From: Actinomycetota bacterium
GTDB lineage: Bacteria; Actinomycetota; Geothermincolia; Geothermincolales; RBG-13-55-18
DNA: 64,000 nt
NCBI GenBank assembly: GCA_014360685.1
Contig: JACIXB010000011.1
Coordinates: 1 to 64,000 of the forward strand
Direction: 5' to 3'
Shown: piece after piece, positions 8,213-17,099 of the stretch
How the letters are laid out: each line of letters opens with the position of its first letter
Position numbering within the stretch: the stretch's first letter is position 1
Made by a program: the position numbers and the translations under genes
The notes under the pieces: generated by a model
What the model was told of the DNA's origin: nothing
Database searches by the model: none
The model's input: the letters and a program-made list of their open reading frames with translations, nothing else

Positions 8213-9043
8213 TTACCTGGCGGCCAGCTCTTCCAGCGCTATGCCCATGTTCTCCCGCAGCAGCCGGGCCAGGAGGGGCAGGGAGAGGTTCTCCGGACCG
8301 TAGAGTATGCACTGTATCTCCGGCATGTAGAAGTAAAGGATGGGCTGCGTGGAGAGCAGGGTGCGCCTCAGCTCCCGGGCCACGGGGTGAGAGTCGCCGA
8401 GCTCCAGGTTGGCCTTGCCCCAGCCGGGCACCAGGGAATAGCGGATGGCGTTGACCTTGAACTCCGCCCCCTGGGGCTGCTTGAACTGGTAGAGGTGGCA
8501 GAAGTACTTGAGGACACCGCTCCTTTGGGCGCTCACCTTCCGGCCCCGGAGGGTGAGGATGTGCTCCCCCTTCTCCGACAGGCGGCAGGTGAGCTCGCTT
8601 TCGGTCTCCGAGAAATCGATCCCCGCCAGGAACTTGGGGTAGTTGTAGATGTCGATGCCGCCCCTCAGGGCCAGCTCGGTGGTCACCGGCAGGTGGTGGA
8701 TGTAGGTGTGGAAGGCGCTGCGGACGAGCTGGCGCAGGAGGTTGTAACCCGGCAGGGGAAGGACCAGGGGGTCGTTGAGCAGCACCCCGATGGCGAACTC
8801 GTTGTAGGGCTCTATGTCCGTGTCGTAGTACTCGAAGGCCGTGAGGTGTACGGCCCCGATGCCCGGCACCACCTGCGCCGGGGCATAGCGCGCGTCCGGC
8901 ACCAGCCTCTTAAGGGCCGGCAGCGTGGCCGGGAAGACCGCGGTCATGGACCGCGCGCTGCGGTAGAAGACCGGGAGCTTTACCTTCTTCCCCAGCAGGG
9001 TGGCCTCCACCTGCTCCACGCCCTCGAAAAAATCGTGATGCAT
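8213..9043 (-). CDS. Acetoacetate decarboxylase family protein
   Basis: A 276-aa member of the ADC fold. The central segment IDIYNYPKFLAGIDF aligns with the active-site region of acetoacetate decarboxylase, where a lysine forms the Schiff base; the K of YPKF is the candidate. True ADC has two adjacent lysines, and only one is present here, so the reaction may differ (a decarboxylase or another acid-binding activity). No signal peptide or membrane segment. It is divergent from the activase gene, with 240 bp between the starts, which suggests a shared regulatory region. Family call is firm, substrate unknown. Confidence 0.8.
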   Translation of the reverse strand: MHHDFFEGVEQVEATLLGKKVKLPVFYRSARSMTAVFPATLPALKRLVPDARYAPAQVVPGIGAVHLTAFEYYDTDIEPYNEFAIGVLLNDPLVLPLPGYNLLRQLVRSAFHTYIHHLPVTTELALRGGIDIYNYPKFLAGIDFSETESELTCRLSEKGEHILTLRGRKVSAQRSGVLKYFCHLYQFKQPQGAEFKVNAIRYSLVPGWGKANLELGDSHPVARELRRTLLSTQPILYFYMPEIQCILYGPENLSLPLLARLLRENMGIALEELAAR

Positions 9044-9283
9044 AAGATCACCTCCCGCGTTCGCGTTCCCAGCGCGTGGTACCCGCGCGGACTACCCAAA
9101 CTCCACCCAGATTATTTTCTTCCATCCCGGCGTGTCCCTCAAACATTGGGCGGCTTCCGGCGATGTGTTAGATTAAGAAGGGTAAACGGGTCGTTGGAAG
9201 ATGGCGGTGGAAAGCTATCCCGGGGCGCTGGAAGGTCGCGGGGAGGTAGCGATCCGTTGAGTGGGATTACGGGAAGGACGGCC

Positions 9284-10267
9284 GTGCGCGGTTACCTGGG
9301 AGTGGACGTGGGATCGGTGAGCACCAACCTGGTGCTCCTGGACGAGAACGGGGAGGTGGCGGCCTCCGTCTACCGGCGCACCCAGGGGCAGCCCATCCGC
9401 GCCGTGCAGGAGGGGCTCAAGGAGCTTGGGGCCCAGCTGCCCCCCGACGTGGAGGTGCTGGGGGCGGGGACCACGGGGAGCGCCCGCCACCTGAGCGGCA
9501 TCATCGTGGGGGCGGACATCGTGAAAAACGAGATCACCGCCCACGCCGTGGCCGCCCTGCACGTGGTGCCCGAGGTGCGCACGGTCATCGAGATCGGGGG
9601 GCAGGACTCCAAGATCATCATCCTCCAGGACGGCATCGTGGTGGATTTCGCCATGAACACGGTGTGCGCCGCCGGGACGGGGTCCTTCCTCGACCACCAG
9701 GCGGCCCGCCTGAACATCCCCATTGAGGAGTTCGGCGACTACGCCCTGCGGGCGGAGACCGGGGTGCAGATCGCCGGCCGGTGCTCGGTGTTCGCCGAGT
9801 CGGACATGATCCACAAGCAACAGGTGGGGCACCCCATCGAGAACATCATCTACGGGCTGTGCGAGGCCCTGGTGCGCAATTACCTCAACAACCTGGCCAA
9901 GGGGAAGTCCATCGAGCCCCCGGTGGTCTTCCAGGGCGGGGTGGCGGCCAACGTGGGCATGAAGCGCGCTTTCGAGGAGGCCCTGGGGATGGAGGTGGTG
10001 GTCCCCGCGCACTACAACGTCATGGGAGCCATCGGGGCGGCCCTCCTGGCGCGGGAGCTCAACCCGCCGGTAACCAACTTCAAGGGGTTCCGGGTGACGG
10101 ATATCGAGTACCGCACCTCCAGCTTCAACTGCAAGGGGTGTTCCAACAACTGCGAGATAGTGAAGATCATGGTGGAGGGGGAGACCCTGGCCCGCTGGGG
10201 CGGGCGCTGCGGAAAGTGGGAGGTGGACCTCCCGGGCACCCGGGCGGCGAGAGCCGCCTCGCGCTGA
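9284..10267 (+). CDS. Acyl-CoA dehydratase activase (BadF/BadG/BcrA/BcrD ATPase family)
   Basis: A 327-aa ASKHA-fold ATPase; GTG start with GGGAAGGA upstream (an in-frame TTG at 9257 is an alternative). Phosphate-binding motifs are GVDVGSVSTN at the N-terminus and EIGGQDSK around 103-110. C128 (NTVCAAGTGS) and C167 (GRCSVF) match the two cysteines that hold the [4Fe-4S] cluster at the dimer interface of HgdC-type activators. A cysteine-rich tail (CKGCSNNCEIV) follows. These proteins hydrolyse ATP to inject an electron into 2-hydroxyacyl-CoA dehydratases or benzoyl-CoA reductases. No dehydratase subunit lies next to it. A far longer open frame upstream is not coding. Confidence 0.92.
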   Translation: MRGYLGVDVGSVSTNLVLLDENGEVAASVYRRTQGQPIRAVQEGLKELGAQLPPDVEVLGAGTTGSARHLSGIIVGADIVKNEITAHAVAALHVVPEVRTVIEIGGQDSKIIILQDGIVVDFAMNTVCAAGTGSFLDHQAARLNIPIEEFGDYALRAETGVQIAGRCSVFAESDMIHKQQVGHPIENIIYGLCEALVRNYLNNLAKGKSIEPPVVFQGGVAANVGMKRAFEEALGMEVVVPAHYNVMGAIGAALLARELNPPVTNFKGFRVTDIEYRTSSFNCKGCSNNCEIVKIMVEGETLARWGGRCGKWEVDLPGTRAARAASR

Positions 10268-10310
10268 TCCCCGGATCCGGAGGTTCCGGAGATCCCCGGG
10301 GCCGGAAACC

Positions 10311-10502
10311 CTACTCGGGCTCGCGCAGGACGATGCGGTGGTCCAGGAGCTCCACCTCGGCGATGCGGGCGGAGACCAGCTTCTGCTCGCCGAAGACGTC
10401 CACCAGGAGGAGCTTGCCCTCCTCGGGACGGACCTCGACCACGTCGTCCATGATCTTCTCCAACTCCCCGCCCCGATCTATGTAAACGGCGGCTTCACAC
10501 AT
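10311..10502 (-). CDS. CooT family nickel-binding protein
   Basis: A 63-aa protein beginning MCEAAVYI. The Cys2 right after the start and the small beta-rich body are characteristic of CooT, a Ni(II)-binding dimeric protein linked to maturation of carbon monoxide dehydrogenase. Related short proteins occur widely in anaerobes away from CODH genes, and no CODH gene is seen here. The start overlaps the end of the DUF3842 gene by 8 bases, indicating translational coupling in the trxB-trxA-DUF3842-cooT unit. Confidence 0.75.
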   Translation of the reverse strand: MCEAAVYIDRGGELEKIMDDVVEVRPEEGKLLLVDVFGEQKLVSARIAEVELLDHRIVLREPE

Positions 10503-10944
10503 CCCTCTCGACCTCCTTGGAATTCCCGGCCTCCTCGCACATCTGCTTCACCATCTCCACCGCCTGCTCGATGAGCTTGGGCAGCGGGGTATCCCCGGTC
10601 CCCAGTATATCTATGCGGGGGTGGGTCAGGGGCAGCAATATCTTCCTCCCCGGGGCGGAGGCGATGGCCTCGGCCATCCCCGGCGTGAGCTCCCCCATCA
10701 TGGAGTTGGGGATGAGGATGGAAAGACTTCCCATGATCACGTCGGCCTCCCCGATGCACACCCGCACCGCGTTCTCCCCCGTGGCCCCGCGGTTGGCCCG
10801 CGCCTTCATCATGTTTCCGGTGGCGATGGCGTTGGCCCCCAGGGCGATGATCTCCGTGTCCTCGGGGAGGTTACGCCGGAGCTCCAGGACTATCTGGTGC
10901 CCTATGGAGCCCCCCATTCCGTCCACCACGGCGATCTTCATCAT
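10495..10944 (-). CDS. DUF3842 family protein
   Basis: A 149-aa protein; the ATG chosen follows GGGGAG. It begins with a Rossmann-like strand and glycine loop (KIAVVDGMGGSIG), followed by EIIALGANAIATGNMMKA and VCIGEADVIMGSLSIL. This matches the uncharacterised DUF3842 family, common in anaerobic Firmicutes and relatives. Function is unknown; the N-terminal loop suggests nucleotide binding. It sits 48 bp after trxA and overlaps the cooT-like gene by 8 bases, so it is probably co-transcribed with the thioredoxin system. Confidence 0.85.
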   Translation of the reverse strand: MMKIAVVDGMGGSIGHQIVLELRRNLPEDTEIIALGANAIATGNMMKARANRGATGENAVRVCIGEADVIMGSLSILIPNSMMGELTPGMAEAIASAPGRKILLPLTHPRIDILGTGDTPLPKLIEQAVEMVKQMCEEAGNSKEVERDV

Positions 10945-10992
10945 AGCTCCCCGTCTCTTTGGCGCCATGACTCAGGGGTCTGAGACCCGGGG

Positions 10993-11319
10993 TCACAGCC
11001 AGCTGCGGAATTCCTCCACGAAGGCCTGCTTGGGCCGCGCGCCCACCAGGCGCTTCACCGGCTCGCCGTTCTCGAAGAGAATCATGGTGGGGATGGACTG
11101 GATCTGGTAGTTGCGCGCCGTGGACATGGCCTCGTCCACATTGAGCTTGCAAACCTTGATTTTCCCCTCCCACTCCTCGGCGGCCTCTTCCAGGATGGGG
11201 GCCATCATGCGGCAGGGACCACACCAGGGCGCCCAGAAGTCCACCAGTGTGGGCTTGTCGCTCTTCAGCACCTCCTGCTCGAAGTTCCCGTCGTTTAGTT
11301 CTATCACCTTACCGGCCAC
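10993..11319 (-). CDS. trxA: Thioredoxin
   Basis: A 108-aa cytoplasmic thioredoxin with the WCGPC active site (C33, C36) and cis-proline in SIPTMILF. GTG start with GGAGG 8 bases upstream. It reduces protein disulfides using electrons from the thioredoxin reductase encoded just upstream on the same strand (213 bp gap). DUF3842 and CooT genes follow. Full length and typical. Confidence 0.97.
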   Translation of the reverse strand: MAGKVIELNDGNFEQEVLKSDKPTLVDFWAPWCGPCRMMAPILEEAAEEWEGKIKVCKLNVDEAMSTARNYQIQSIPTMILFENGEPVKRLVGARPKQAFVEEFRSWL

Positions 11320-11413
11320 TCCTCACACCTCCTCGTGGTTGTTTCCTTTTATATCCATCCACGCCCCGCGCCAGGCCATCAACCCGTCTCCGCCCGGTGA
11401 GCGCCGGCTACGG

Positions 11414-11452
11414 GCTTCAGGCTGAATGGCGTACGCTTCAGGCTGAATAGCG
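11414..11452. repeat. 18-bp tandem repeat in the trxB-trxA gap
   Basis: GCTTCAGGCTGAATGGCG (11414-11431) recurs with one change at 11435-11452, a period of 21 bp. It lies in the 213-bp gap between trxB and trxA, downstream of trxB. No function can be assigned. Confidence 0.6.
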
Positions 11453-11532
11453 CCCGATATCGCGTGCCCTTCCGCCCATTTTCCCATACCCGTATCCGCA
11501 TGCATCACGGCGGCATTCTTCATGGCGGCGCC

Positions 11533-12504
11533 TCATATGTAAGCGGTCCCCCTCAGGTTCTCCACGTGGAATTGGGCGTTGAGGGCCGCGCGAACCCCGT
11601 CCCCCACCGCCGCCGCCACCTGCCACACGGCTCCGGCGCGGACGTCTCCGGCGGCGAAGACTCCCTTCATGCTGGTACGCAGGTCGGCGTCGGTGAGGAT
11701 GAAGCCCCTCTCGTCCAGGTCCACGGCGCCCCTGAGCTCCTCGGTGTTGGGAAGATTTCCCACGTAGAGGAAGACGCCGTCCACGGGGAGCTCCTCCTCC
11801 TCGCCGCTCTCCACGTCGGCCAGGAGTAGGCCGGTGACCTTCTGGTCGCCCCTTATTTCTTTCACCACTTTTTTCCATTTGAAATCCATCTTGGGGTTGG
11901 AGAGCGCCCTTTCCTGGAGGATCTTTCCAGCCCGCAGGCGATCGCGCCGGTGGACGATGACCACCCGGCGGGCGAAGCGGGTGAGGAAGAGGGCCTCCTC
12001 CACAGCGGAGTTGCCCCCGCCCACCACGGCCACCACGCTGTCCTTGAAAAAGGCGCCGTCGCAGGTGGCGCAGTAGGAGACGCCGCGGCCATGGAACTCC
12101 TCCTCGCCGGGCACCCCCAGCTTGGCCGGCCTCATGCCGGTGGCCAGGATGGCCGCGTAGGCGCGGAGCTCGCCTTCCTCGGTGTCGAGGACCTTGACCT
12201 CCCCTCCCTCGTCTTCCTCACGCAGGCCCCGGAGGGGGTTGAAGGAGGCTATGCGCAGGCCGAAGCCCTCCGCCTGGCGCCTCATGCGATCCACCAGCTC
12301 GTAACCGGATATGCCCTCCGGGAAGCCGGGGTAGTTCTCGATGCGCTCTGTGAGGGCCGGCGCGCCTCCCGGCGACTGTTTCTCGATGAGCAGGGCGTTC
12401 ATGCGCGCCCGGGCCAGGTAGATCCCCGCCGTGAGGCCGGCGGGTCCCCCGCCCACCACCACCACGTCCAATACTTCTCCCGGATTTTCCTTCATGACAT
12501 CCAT
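11533..12504 (-). CDS. trxB: Thioredoxin-disulfide reductase
   Basis: About 323 aa. It has an N-terminal FAD-binding Rossmann motif (VVVVGGGPAGLTAG), an NAD(P)H motif (VAVVGGGNSAVEEA), the redox pair CATC (C145, C148), and the C-terminal FAD motif GVFAAGDVR. It passes electrons from NAD(P)H to thioredoxin. The start is uncertain: ATG at 12504 or ATG at 12495 (MKENPGEV) are both plausible and neither has a strong ribosome site. The region upstream holds degenerate copies of the initiation sequence. It is the first gene of the trxB-trxA-DUF3842-cooT group. Confidence 0.95.
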   Translation of the reverse strand: MDVMKENPGEVLDVVVVGGGPAGLTAGIYLARARMNALLIEKQSPGGAPALTERIENYPGFPEGISGYELVDRMRRQAEGFGLRIASFNPLRGLREEDEGGEVKVLDTEEGELRAYAAILATGMRPAKLGVPGEEEFHGRGVSYCATCDGAFFKDSVVAVVGGGNSAVEEALFLTRFARRVVIVHRRDRLRAGKILQERALSNPKMDFKWKKVVKEIRGDQKVTGLLLADVESGEEEELPVDGVFLYVGNLPNTEELRGAVDLDERGFILTDADLRTSMKGVFAAGDVRAGAVWQVAAAVGDGVRAALNAQFHVENLRGTAYI

Positions 12505-12658
12505 GGGACCGTGAGGCTTCTCTCCACGCCGCTGTCTCGATTCTCCTTCATGGCAACGTCCGCACTTCGGGTTCTCGTTCACGGCGCCGTCCGCACTTCG
12601 GGTTCTCGTTCACGGCGCCGTCCGGCTTATTCTTCACGGCACCGCCTTTCTCCATGGC
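12479..12658 (-). repeat. Degenerate repeats resembling the trxB start region
   Basis: On the minus strand the pattern GCC(A/G)TGAANGARAANCC recurs about six times: near 12658, 12640, 12617, 12586, 12554 and at the probable trxB start (12500). Two copies form a perfect 31-bp tandem duplication (12558-12588 and 12589-12619). Because 31 is not a multiple of three the duplication shifts frame, so it is not simply a repetitive peptide. Most copies carry ATG or GTG. Confidence 0.6.
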
Positions 12659-12659
12659 A

Positions 12660-13289
12660 CCGTCCTCCACTTTCCACCTTCCTCGCTTCCCGGCCTCTTT
12701 GCTTCGCTCCTTTTCCTCACTTCGCTCCGCCGCTCCCGGGCTCCACTCCTGGCCGCTGGCGGTCCGATCCGGTTTTCGCGTGCCGGGCCTTCCGCCAGGC
12801 CGTCGATCCCGGAAACCCGGTCCGTTCTTCGATTCTTTGATTATAAACCAACTGGCGCGAAGCGACCTGCTCCAGGTCATGACCGGGAATAAAGCACTGA
12901 GGTCGGCTCTCAAGCTGGTCCGATTTTCAAGCTAGGTCGAGGATCAATAGATATCGATCGCCTCACAGGGGCATTCCACGGGATGTATTCTTACAAGTCC
13001 GGCCTGGAGACCAAAGGCGCCTCCGAAAAATCGGTTTACAACCAATGGCCTCCCACTCTTTCCGAACCCCGGGCTTGAGCGTTGCCGACCACAATCGCTT
13101 CTCGGCATGCCCCACGAACATTGCTTACCAAAGAATGCGCCGCACATCCAGTGGCGAGGAATCCTTAAAGCTCCGGGCAGACCGAACATGATAGAGCGAT
13201 AAAAGGCAGGAGTGCGGTCATGGGGCGTCACGACGCGGGATCGGGACCCCCGCCGGCTTGAAGCGGGGAAGTTGGGGAGCCGGTCTCTC
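12660..13289. other. Intergenic region without recognisable gene
   Basis: About 630 bp of lower-GC sequence between the trxB upstream repeats and the first CTGACCCC repeat. Open frames of up to 95 codons exist, but their translations have no recognisable motif and no ribosome site. It may hold decayed sequence. I see no tRNA or other structured RNA. Confidence 0.5.
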
Positions 13290-13348
13290 GGAAAGGGAAA
13301 GGGACTGACCCCAAAATCTGTCTGTGGAAAGGTTAAGGGACTGACCCC
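13290..13348. repeat. Dispersed repeat family A, pair 1
   Basis: Two copies of the core GGGACTGACCCC, each preceded by GGAAAGG, end at 13312 and 13348, exactly 36 bp apart. The second copy enters the 3' end of the VWA gene and, read on the minus strand, encodes its last residues GSVP and the TAA stop. Other family-A pairs are at 18134-18186 and 31137-31211. Confidence 0.85.
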
Positions 13349-14721
13349 ATTATATTGGAGACGGTGTCCTCGAGGTCGCGGAGGGTGCGGCAGACCCGCA
13401 CCTCGCGGCAGTAGGGGGCGTACTCGCTCATCACGCTGTCTCCGGTGTCCCAGAAGGGCTGGGTCTCGGGGTTGAGCCAGATGATGCCTTTGCTGCGGTC
13501 GCGCATCTTCTCCAGGGCCCAGGCGCAGGGGTCGTTGTAGTTGTTGCGGGCGTCCCCGATGATGAGGATGTAGGTGCGGTAACCCACGTCCTGCAGGTAT
13601 TTCTCGCAGAACTGGCGGAAGACGCAGCCGAAATCGCTGCGCGCGTGGTAGGCGATGCCCGCCTCGGTGAGAGCCCTCTTCACCCCCCTCTCGATGTCCT
13701 CCTCATGGAAGAAATCGGTAACCTCGCCCAGCTCGTCCACGAAGACGAAGGAGCGAACCTTGGCTAGGCAATCCTGCAGGGTGTACACGAACTGGAGCAT
13801 GAACTGGGACACCCGGGCCACCGAGGAAGACACGTCGCAGAGCACCATGAGCTCCACCTTCTCCAGGCGCCTGGTGCGCAGGACCAGGTGGAAGGGGACT
13901 CCCCCGTGGCGCATGTTCTTGCGCAGGGTGGCCTTGACGTCCAGCTTGTCCCGGCGCATCCGCTTCTCGCGCAGGGAGAGCTTGTTGCGCAACTTGCGGG
14001 CCAGGACGTCCACCGCCCGGCGCATCTGCTGGAGCTCATGCTCGTCCAGGGTGGAGAGGGGCCTCTGTATGAGGCGATCCATGCGCTCCGAGCTGGGGAC
14101 GCGGTCCACATTGCGCGCCTGTTCCCGCTCCACGTAGCGGCGCACCTGGTGGCGCAGGGCCTCTCGGTTGGCCTGGTAGATCCTCTCCAGCTCCGCGAGT
14201 TCCTCCTCCGTCCAACCCGATTCCCGCAGGCGGGACCGGAGCTCCCGGAAGTCCTCGTCCATCCTCTCCCAGTCGAAGGAATCGAAGATGCGCCGGGTAT
14301 ACATGCCCACCTGCATGCGGGTGGTGAGCTGCGAGGTCCCCACCGCCCCGGCGGCGGCACGGATAAAGGACTCGAACTCCCCGCCCCTTCCCGCCAGAAG
14401 CAGCATGAGAAGCGGGTTGTGGCCGTTCTGCGCCGCCATGGCCCTCAATGCCTCCTCCAGGCGAGCCAGGAGCTCCTCGTCCGGGGCCTCCACCTCCCCG
14501 CATCCCTCCAGCCCGTAGAAGTAGAGGGGAAAGAGCTCGTCGAAGACCGCGCCGTCCCTCCTGGTCTTCACCAGGGCGGCCTTGAGGGAGGCCCGGAAGG
14601 CCTCCGGATCCTCCAAGCCCACCTCGGCCACGGCGCCCAGGGCGTCGATGCTCTCCGCGGTGGAGACGGGAACCCCCCTACCGCGCAACCCCTTGACGAA
14701 CTCCAGCACCCTCTCTTCCAT
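13333..14721 (-). CDS. VWA domain protein, CoxE-like
   Basis: A 462-aa protein. The N-terminal helical half (MEERVLEFVKGLRGRGVPVS...) and arginine-rich centre precede a C-terminal von Willebrand A domain with the metal-binding site CDVSSSV (DxSxS), then FVFVDELGEVTDFF and ILIIGDARNN. CoxE-type proteins act with MoxR-like AAA ATPases in assembling metal enzymes or protein complexes. The MoxR gene is 53 bp upstream, the HD gene before that, forming one minus-strand operon. The last residues and the stop lie inside a family-A dispersed repeat, so the original C-terminus may have been slightly longer. The substrate complex is unknown. Confidence 0.9.
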   Translation of the reverse strand: MEERVLEFVKGLRGRGVPVSTAESIDALGAVAEVGLEDPEAFRASLKAALVKTRRDGAVFDELFPLYFYGLEGCGEVEAPDEELLARLEEALRAMAAQNGHNPLLMLLLAGRGGEFESFIRAAAGAVGTSQLTTRMQVGMYTRRIFDSFDWERMDEDFRELRSRLRESGWTEEELAELERIYQANREALRHQVRRYVEREQARNVDRVPSSERMDRLIQRPLSTLDEHELQQMRRAVDVLARKLRNKLSLREKRMRRDKLDVKATLRKNMRHGGVPFHLVLRTRRLEKVELMVLCDVSSSVARVSQFMLQFVYTLQDCLAKVRSFVFVDELGEVTDFFHEEDIERGVKRALTEAGIAYHARSDFGCVFRQFCEKYLQDVGYRTYILIIGDARNNYNDPCAWALEKMRDRSKGIIWLNPETQPFWDTGDSVMSEYAPYCREVRVCRTLRDLEDTVSNIMGSVP

Positions 14722-14774
14722 GAATCCTTGACCCTTTCCGCTCCGTGGCGGCCTCGAGGCGCACCTCCCTCTAA

Positions 14775-15683
14775 TTAATCCGCCGCCACGTGATGCAGGT
14801 TCTCCCGGGCTTTCTGGATGTCCTTCTCGTACTTGAGGACGATGTTCAAGGTATCCCGTACCAGGTCCGGATCCAAGCTCTCGGCGTTGAGGACCACCAG
14901 GGCCCGGGCCCAGTCCAGGGTCTCGCTGATGCCGGGGACCTTCTTCAGGTCCAGCTTGCGCAGGCGGTGCACCGCCCTTACCACCTGTTCGGCCAGCCTC
15001 TCCGAGATGCCCGGTACCTTGAGGCGCACGATCTCCAGCTCCTGCTCCGGGGAGGGGAAGTCGATGAAAAGGTGCAGGCAGCGCCTCTTGAGTGCGTCGC
15101 TCAACTCCCGGGAGTTGTTGCTGGTAAGTATTACCATGGGGATGTGCTTGGCCTTGAGTGTGGAGAGCTCCGGTATGCTCACCTGGAAGTCGCTCAGTAT
15201 CTCCAGGAGGAAGGCCTCGAACTCCGGGTCGGACTTGTCCACCTCGTCGATGAGAAGGAGGGCCGGCTTCTCGGAGAGGATGGCCCGCAGCAACGGCCGG
15301 GGGACGATGAATTTCCGGGAGAAGAAGACCTCGTCCTGCCGGGCCACCCTCTCCACGGCCTCGGCCAGGTCGCGGGCCCCGGCCAGTTCCTCGGCCAGGA
15401 CGTCTTTTAGGATCTGGGTGTAGAGGAGTTGTTTGGCGTACTCCCATTCGTAGAGGGACTTGGACTCGTCCAGCCCCTCGTAGCACTGCAGGCGGATGAA
15501 CTCTCGTCCCAGGGCGGCGGCGGTGACCTTGCCCAGGTCGGTCTTGCCCACCCCCGCCGGACCCTCCACCAGGACGGGTTTCTCCAGCCTCTCGGCCAGG
15601 AAGACGACCGTGGCTATCTCCTTGCCGCAGATGTACTTCTGCTCCACCAGCTTCCTCTGTACTTCCTCGATGCTCTCGAACAT
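14775..15683 (-). CDS. MoxR-type AAA+ ATPase
   Basis: A 302-aa ATPase. Walker A is GPAGVGKTD, Walker B is LLLIDEVDKSD, sensor 1 is VILTSNN, and ALKRRCLHLFIDFP supplies the arginine finger region. It starts at MFESIEEVQ with AAGGAAG upstream; a longer frame to 15746 lacks support. MoxR ATPases work as chaperones with VWA proteins, here the CoxE-like product of the next gene. An HD-domain gene precedes it by 64 bp. It is cytoplasmic. Full length. Confidence 0.93.
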   Translation of the reverse strand: MFESIEEVQRKLVEQKYICGKEIATVVFLAERLEKPVLVEGPAGVGKTDLGKVTAAALGREFIRLQCYEGLDESKSLYEWEYAKQLLYTQILKDVLAEELAGARDLAEAVERVARQDEVFFSRKFIVPRPLLRAILSEKPALLLIDEVDKSDPEFEAFLLEILSDFQVSIPELSTLKAKHIPMVILTSNNSRELSDALKRRCLHLFIDFPSPEQELEIVRLKVPGISERLAEQVVRAVHRLRKLDLKKVPGISETLDWARALVVLNAESLDPDLVRDTLNIVLKYEKDIQKARENLHHVAAD

Positions 15684-15747
15684 GTCGCTTACACTTCCTT
15701 TCCCGTTACGCGTGTCTCCGCTCTGCGCTCTCCCGCGGACGCGCACC

Positions 15748-16503
15748 TTATTCCTCGAGGCCGTACATGTGGGCCAGCTCCCGGAAGAGCCTCTCCCCTA
15801 TCTCCAGGCCCCGGGCTATGAAATCCGGGCCGTAAACGCGGCCCGTGGGGGTGCGGAAGGTGCCTGCCACCCGCATGATCCCCTCCATGCCGGTCCGGAA
15901 ATGGCGCAGCAGGGCCTCCATGGGGATGCCGGTTGGTCCCACCATGGACCACAGGGTTTCGGTGAAGTTGTCCGGCCCCCAACGGAACTTGTCCGCGTCG
16001 TAGAGGGCATCGGAAAGCACCTGGAGATCGGGGTCCTCGAGGGGTTCCTCCGGCCGGAAGGCCTCGTGGTTGCGGATGGCCTGGGCCACCGCCTCCCTCT
16101 CCCCGGCTTCCAGGTCGAAACCGAGCAGGATGCGTCTCGCCTCCTCGGCGCCCCTGCGGGCGTGGTCCCTCTCCTCCCTTCTTATATCGTGGAGGAGTCC
16201 CGCCAGGTGGGCCAGCAAGAGATACCTTTCCCTCCTCTCCTCGTCGAGCGATGGAGCGGACTCGATGAGCACCAGTGCCCCGGCGTCCACCGCCACTTTT
16301 ACCACATGAGAAACCCCGTGCCCCAGCCGCTCCCCCCTCTCCTCCACCAGGGAGAGGGCCATGCGGGCCATGGGATGGCTCTCCAGGGCCAGGCGCGAGG
16401 CCTCCACCTCTACGCCCTTATCGGCATAGAAGCGGGGCGGGTCGACCTCTCGGGCTATGCGCAGGGAGATCTCCCTGGCCTCCCGGTATTCCTCCGGCAG
16501 CAA
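15748..16503 (-). CDS. HD domain-containing phosphohydrolase
   Basis: A 251-aa HD-superfamily protein. Metal ligands can be seen as the histidine of GHGVSHVVKV (about 62-66), the HD pair in AGLLHDI (about 104-105), a later histidine in IRNHEAF and aspartates in LYDADKFRWG. Such enzymes hydrolyse phosphate esters, often of nucleotides. No partner domain is present. As first gene of the HD-MoxR-VWA operon it may serve the same process, but the substrate cannot be told. Confidence 0.85.
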   Translation of the reverse strand: MLPEEYREAREISLRIAREVDPPRFYADKGVEVEASRLALESHPMARMALSLVEERGERLGHGVSHVVKVAVDAGALVLIESAPSLDEERRERYLLLAHLAGLLHDIRREERDHARRGAEEARRILLGFDLEAGEREAVAQAIRNHEAFRPEEPLEDPDLQVLSDALYDADKFRWGPDNFTETLWSMVGPTGIPMEALLRHFRTGMEGIMRVAGTFRTPTGRVYGPDFIARGLEIGERLFRELAHMYGLEE

Positions 16504-17099
16504 ATCTCGGGCCTTTCCCGATTTCCATCACCCGCTTCCGGGGTGACATCCGATATGGTTGCCTCCACGCGCTTCAGCCGTCTCCGCGTCTTACGCCAAT
16601 CGCCTCCCGGCCCTCCCGCTTTCCCCTTCCGGGAGGCGTGGGAAACCGGCAATAAAATTCTATCCTAAATGAACCGCGTCCGCCGTGACGGAATCCCGTG
16701 GTCATGCCCGCGCAATCTCGGGCAGGAAGGTGCTCCAGGCATTAGGGGGCCCCGCGGGATCCCTGCTGAAATAGACCGATGTAACGGCAAGCTTCCCCCT
16801 TAGGAAAACGGCTTGAAGAGATGGGGGTACGAGAAGGCCACCACGCTCTCGGGAACGAGATTCCAATGGCACGGGAGAAAACATGGCGAAGGCAAAACTA
16901 AGGCAAGGACAGCGCCTCTTCCATCCACCATGGGCCGATAGCGGGCGGTCATGAGCGGCGGCCAGCATCAAGTAAGGAGAGGGGGCCTTGCGCGGAATAT
17001 CACTGCCGGCTCCCGAGGTACTCCTCCCGGAAAATCCCGGGATGAGGCCTTTCAACGCCGAAGAGAGTTCTCACTCCTTCCGGAGGCCGCGTTCATCGG
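16504..17099. other. Intergenic region without recognisable gene
   Basis: About 600 bp upstream of the HD-MoxR-VWA operon and downstream of the small membrane protein. It must contain the operon promoter, but I see no convincing -35/-10 pair. Open frames here have no recognisable motif. Confidence 0.5.

Noticed and set aside
6770-9283. A 1165-codon plus-strand open frame running through the WYL and ADC genes into the activase
   Set aside because: It is the GC-rich antisense of two well-supported minus-strand genes. Only its last 327 codons, from GTG 9284 with a ribosome site, have family motifs.
14722-15486. N-terminal extension of the VWA protein frame across the MoxR gene
   Set aside because: This part is an out-of-frame reading of the MoxR gene, which has complete AAA+ motifs. 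The VWA start at 14721 fits the gene boundary.
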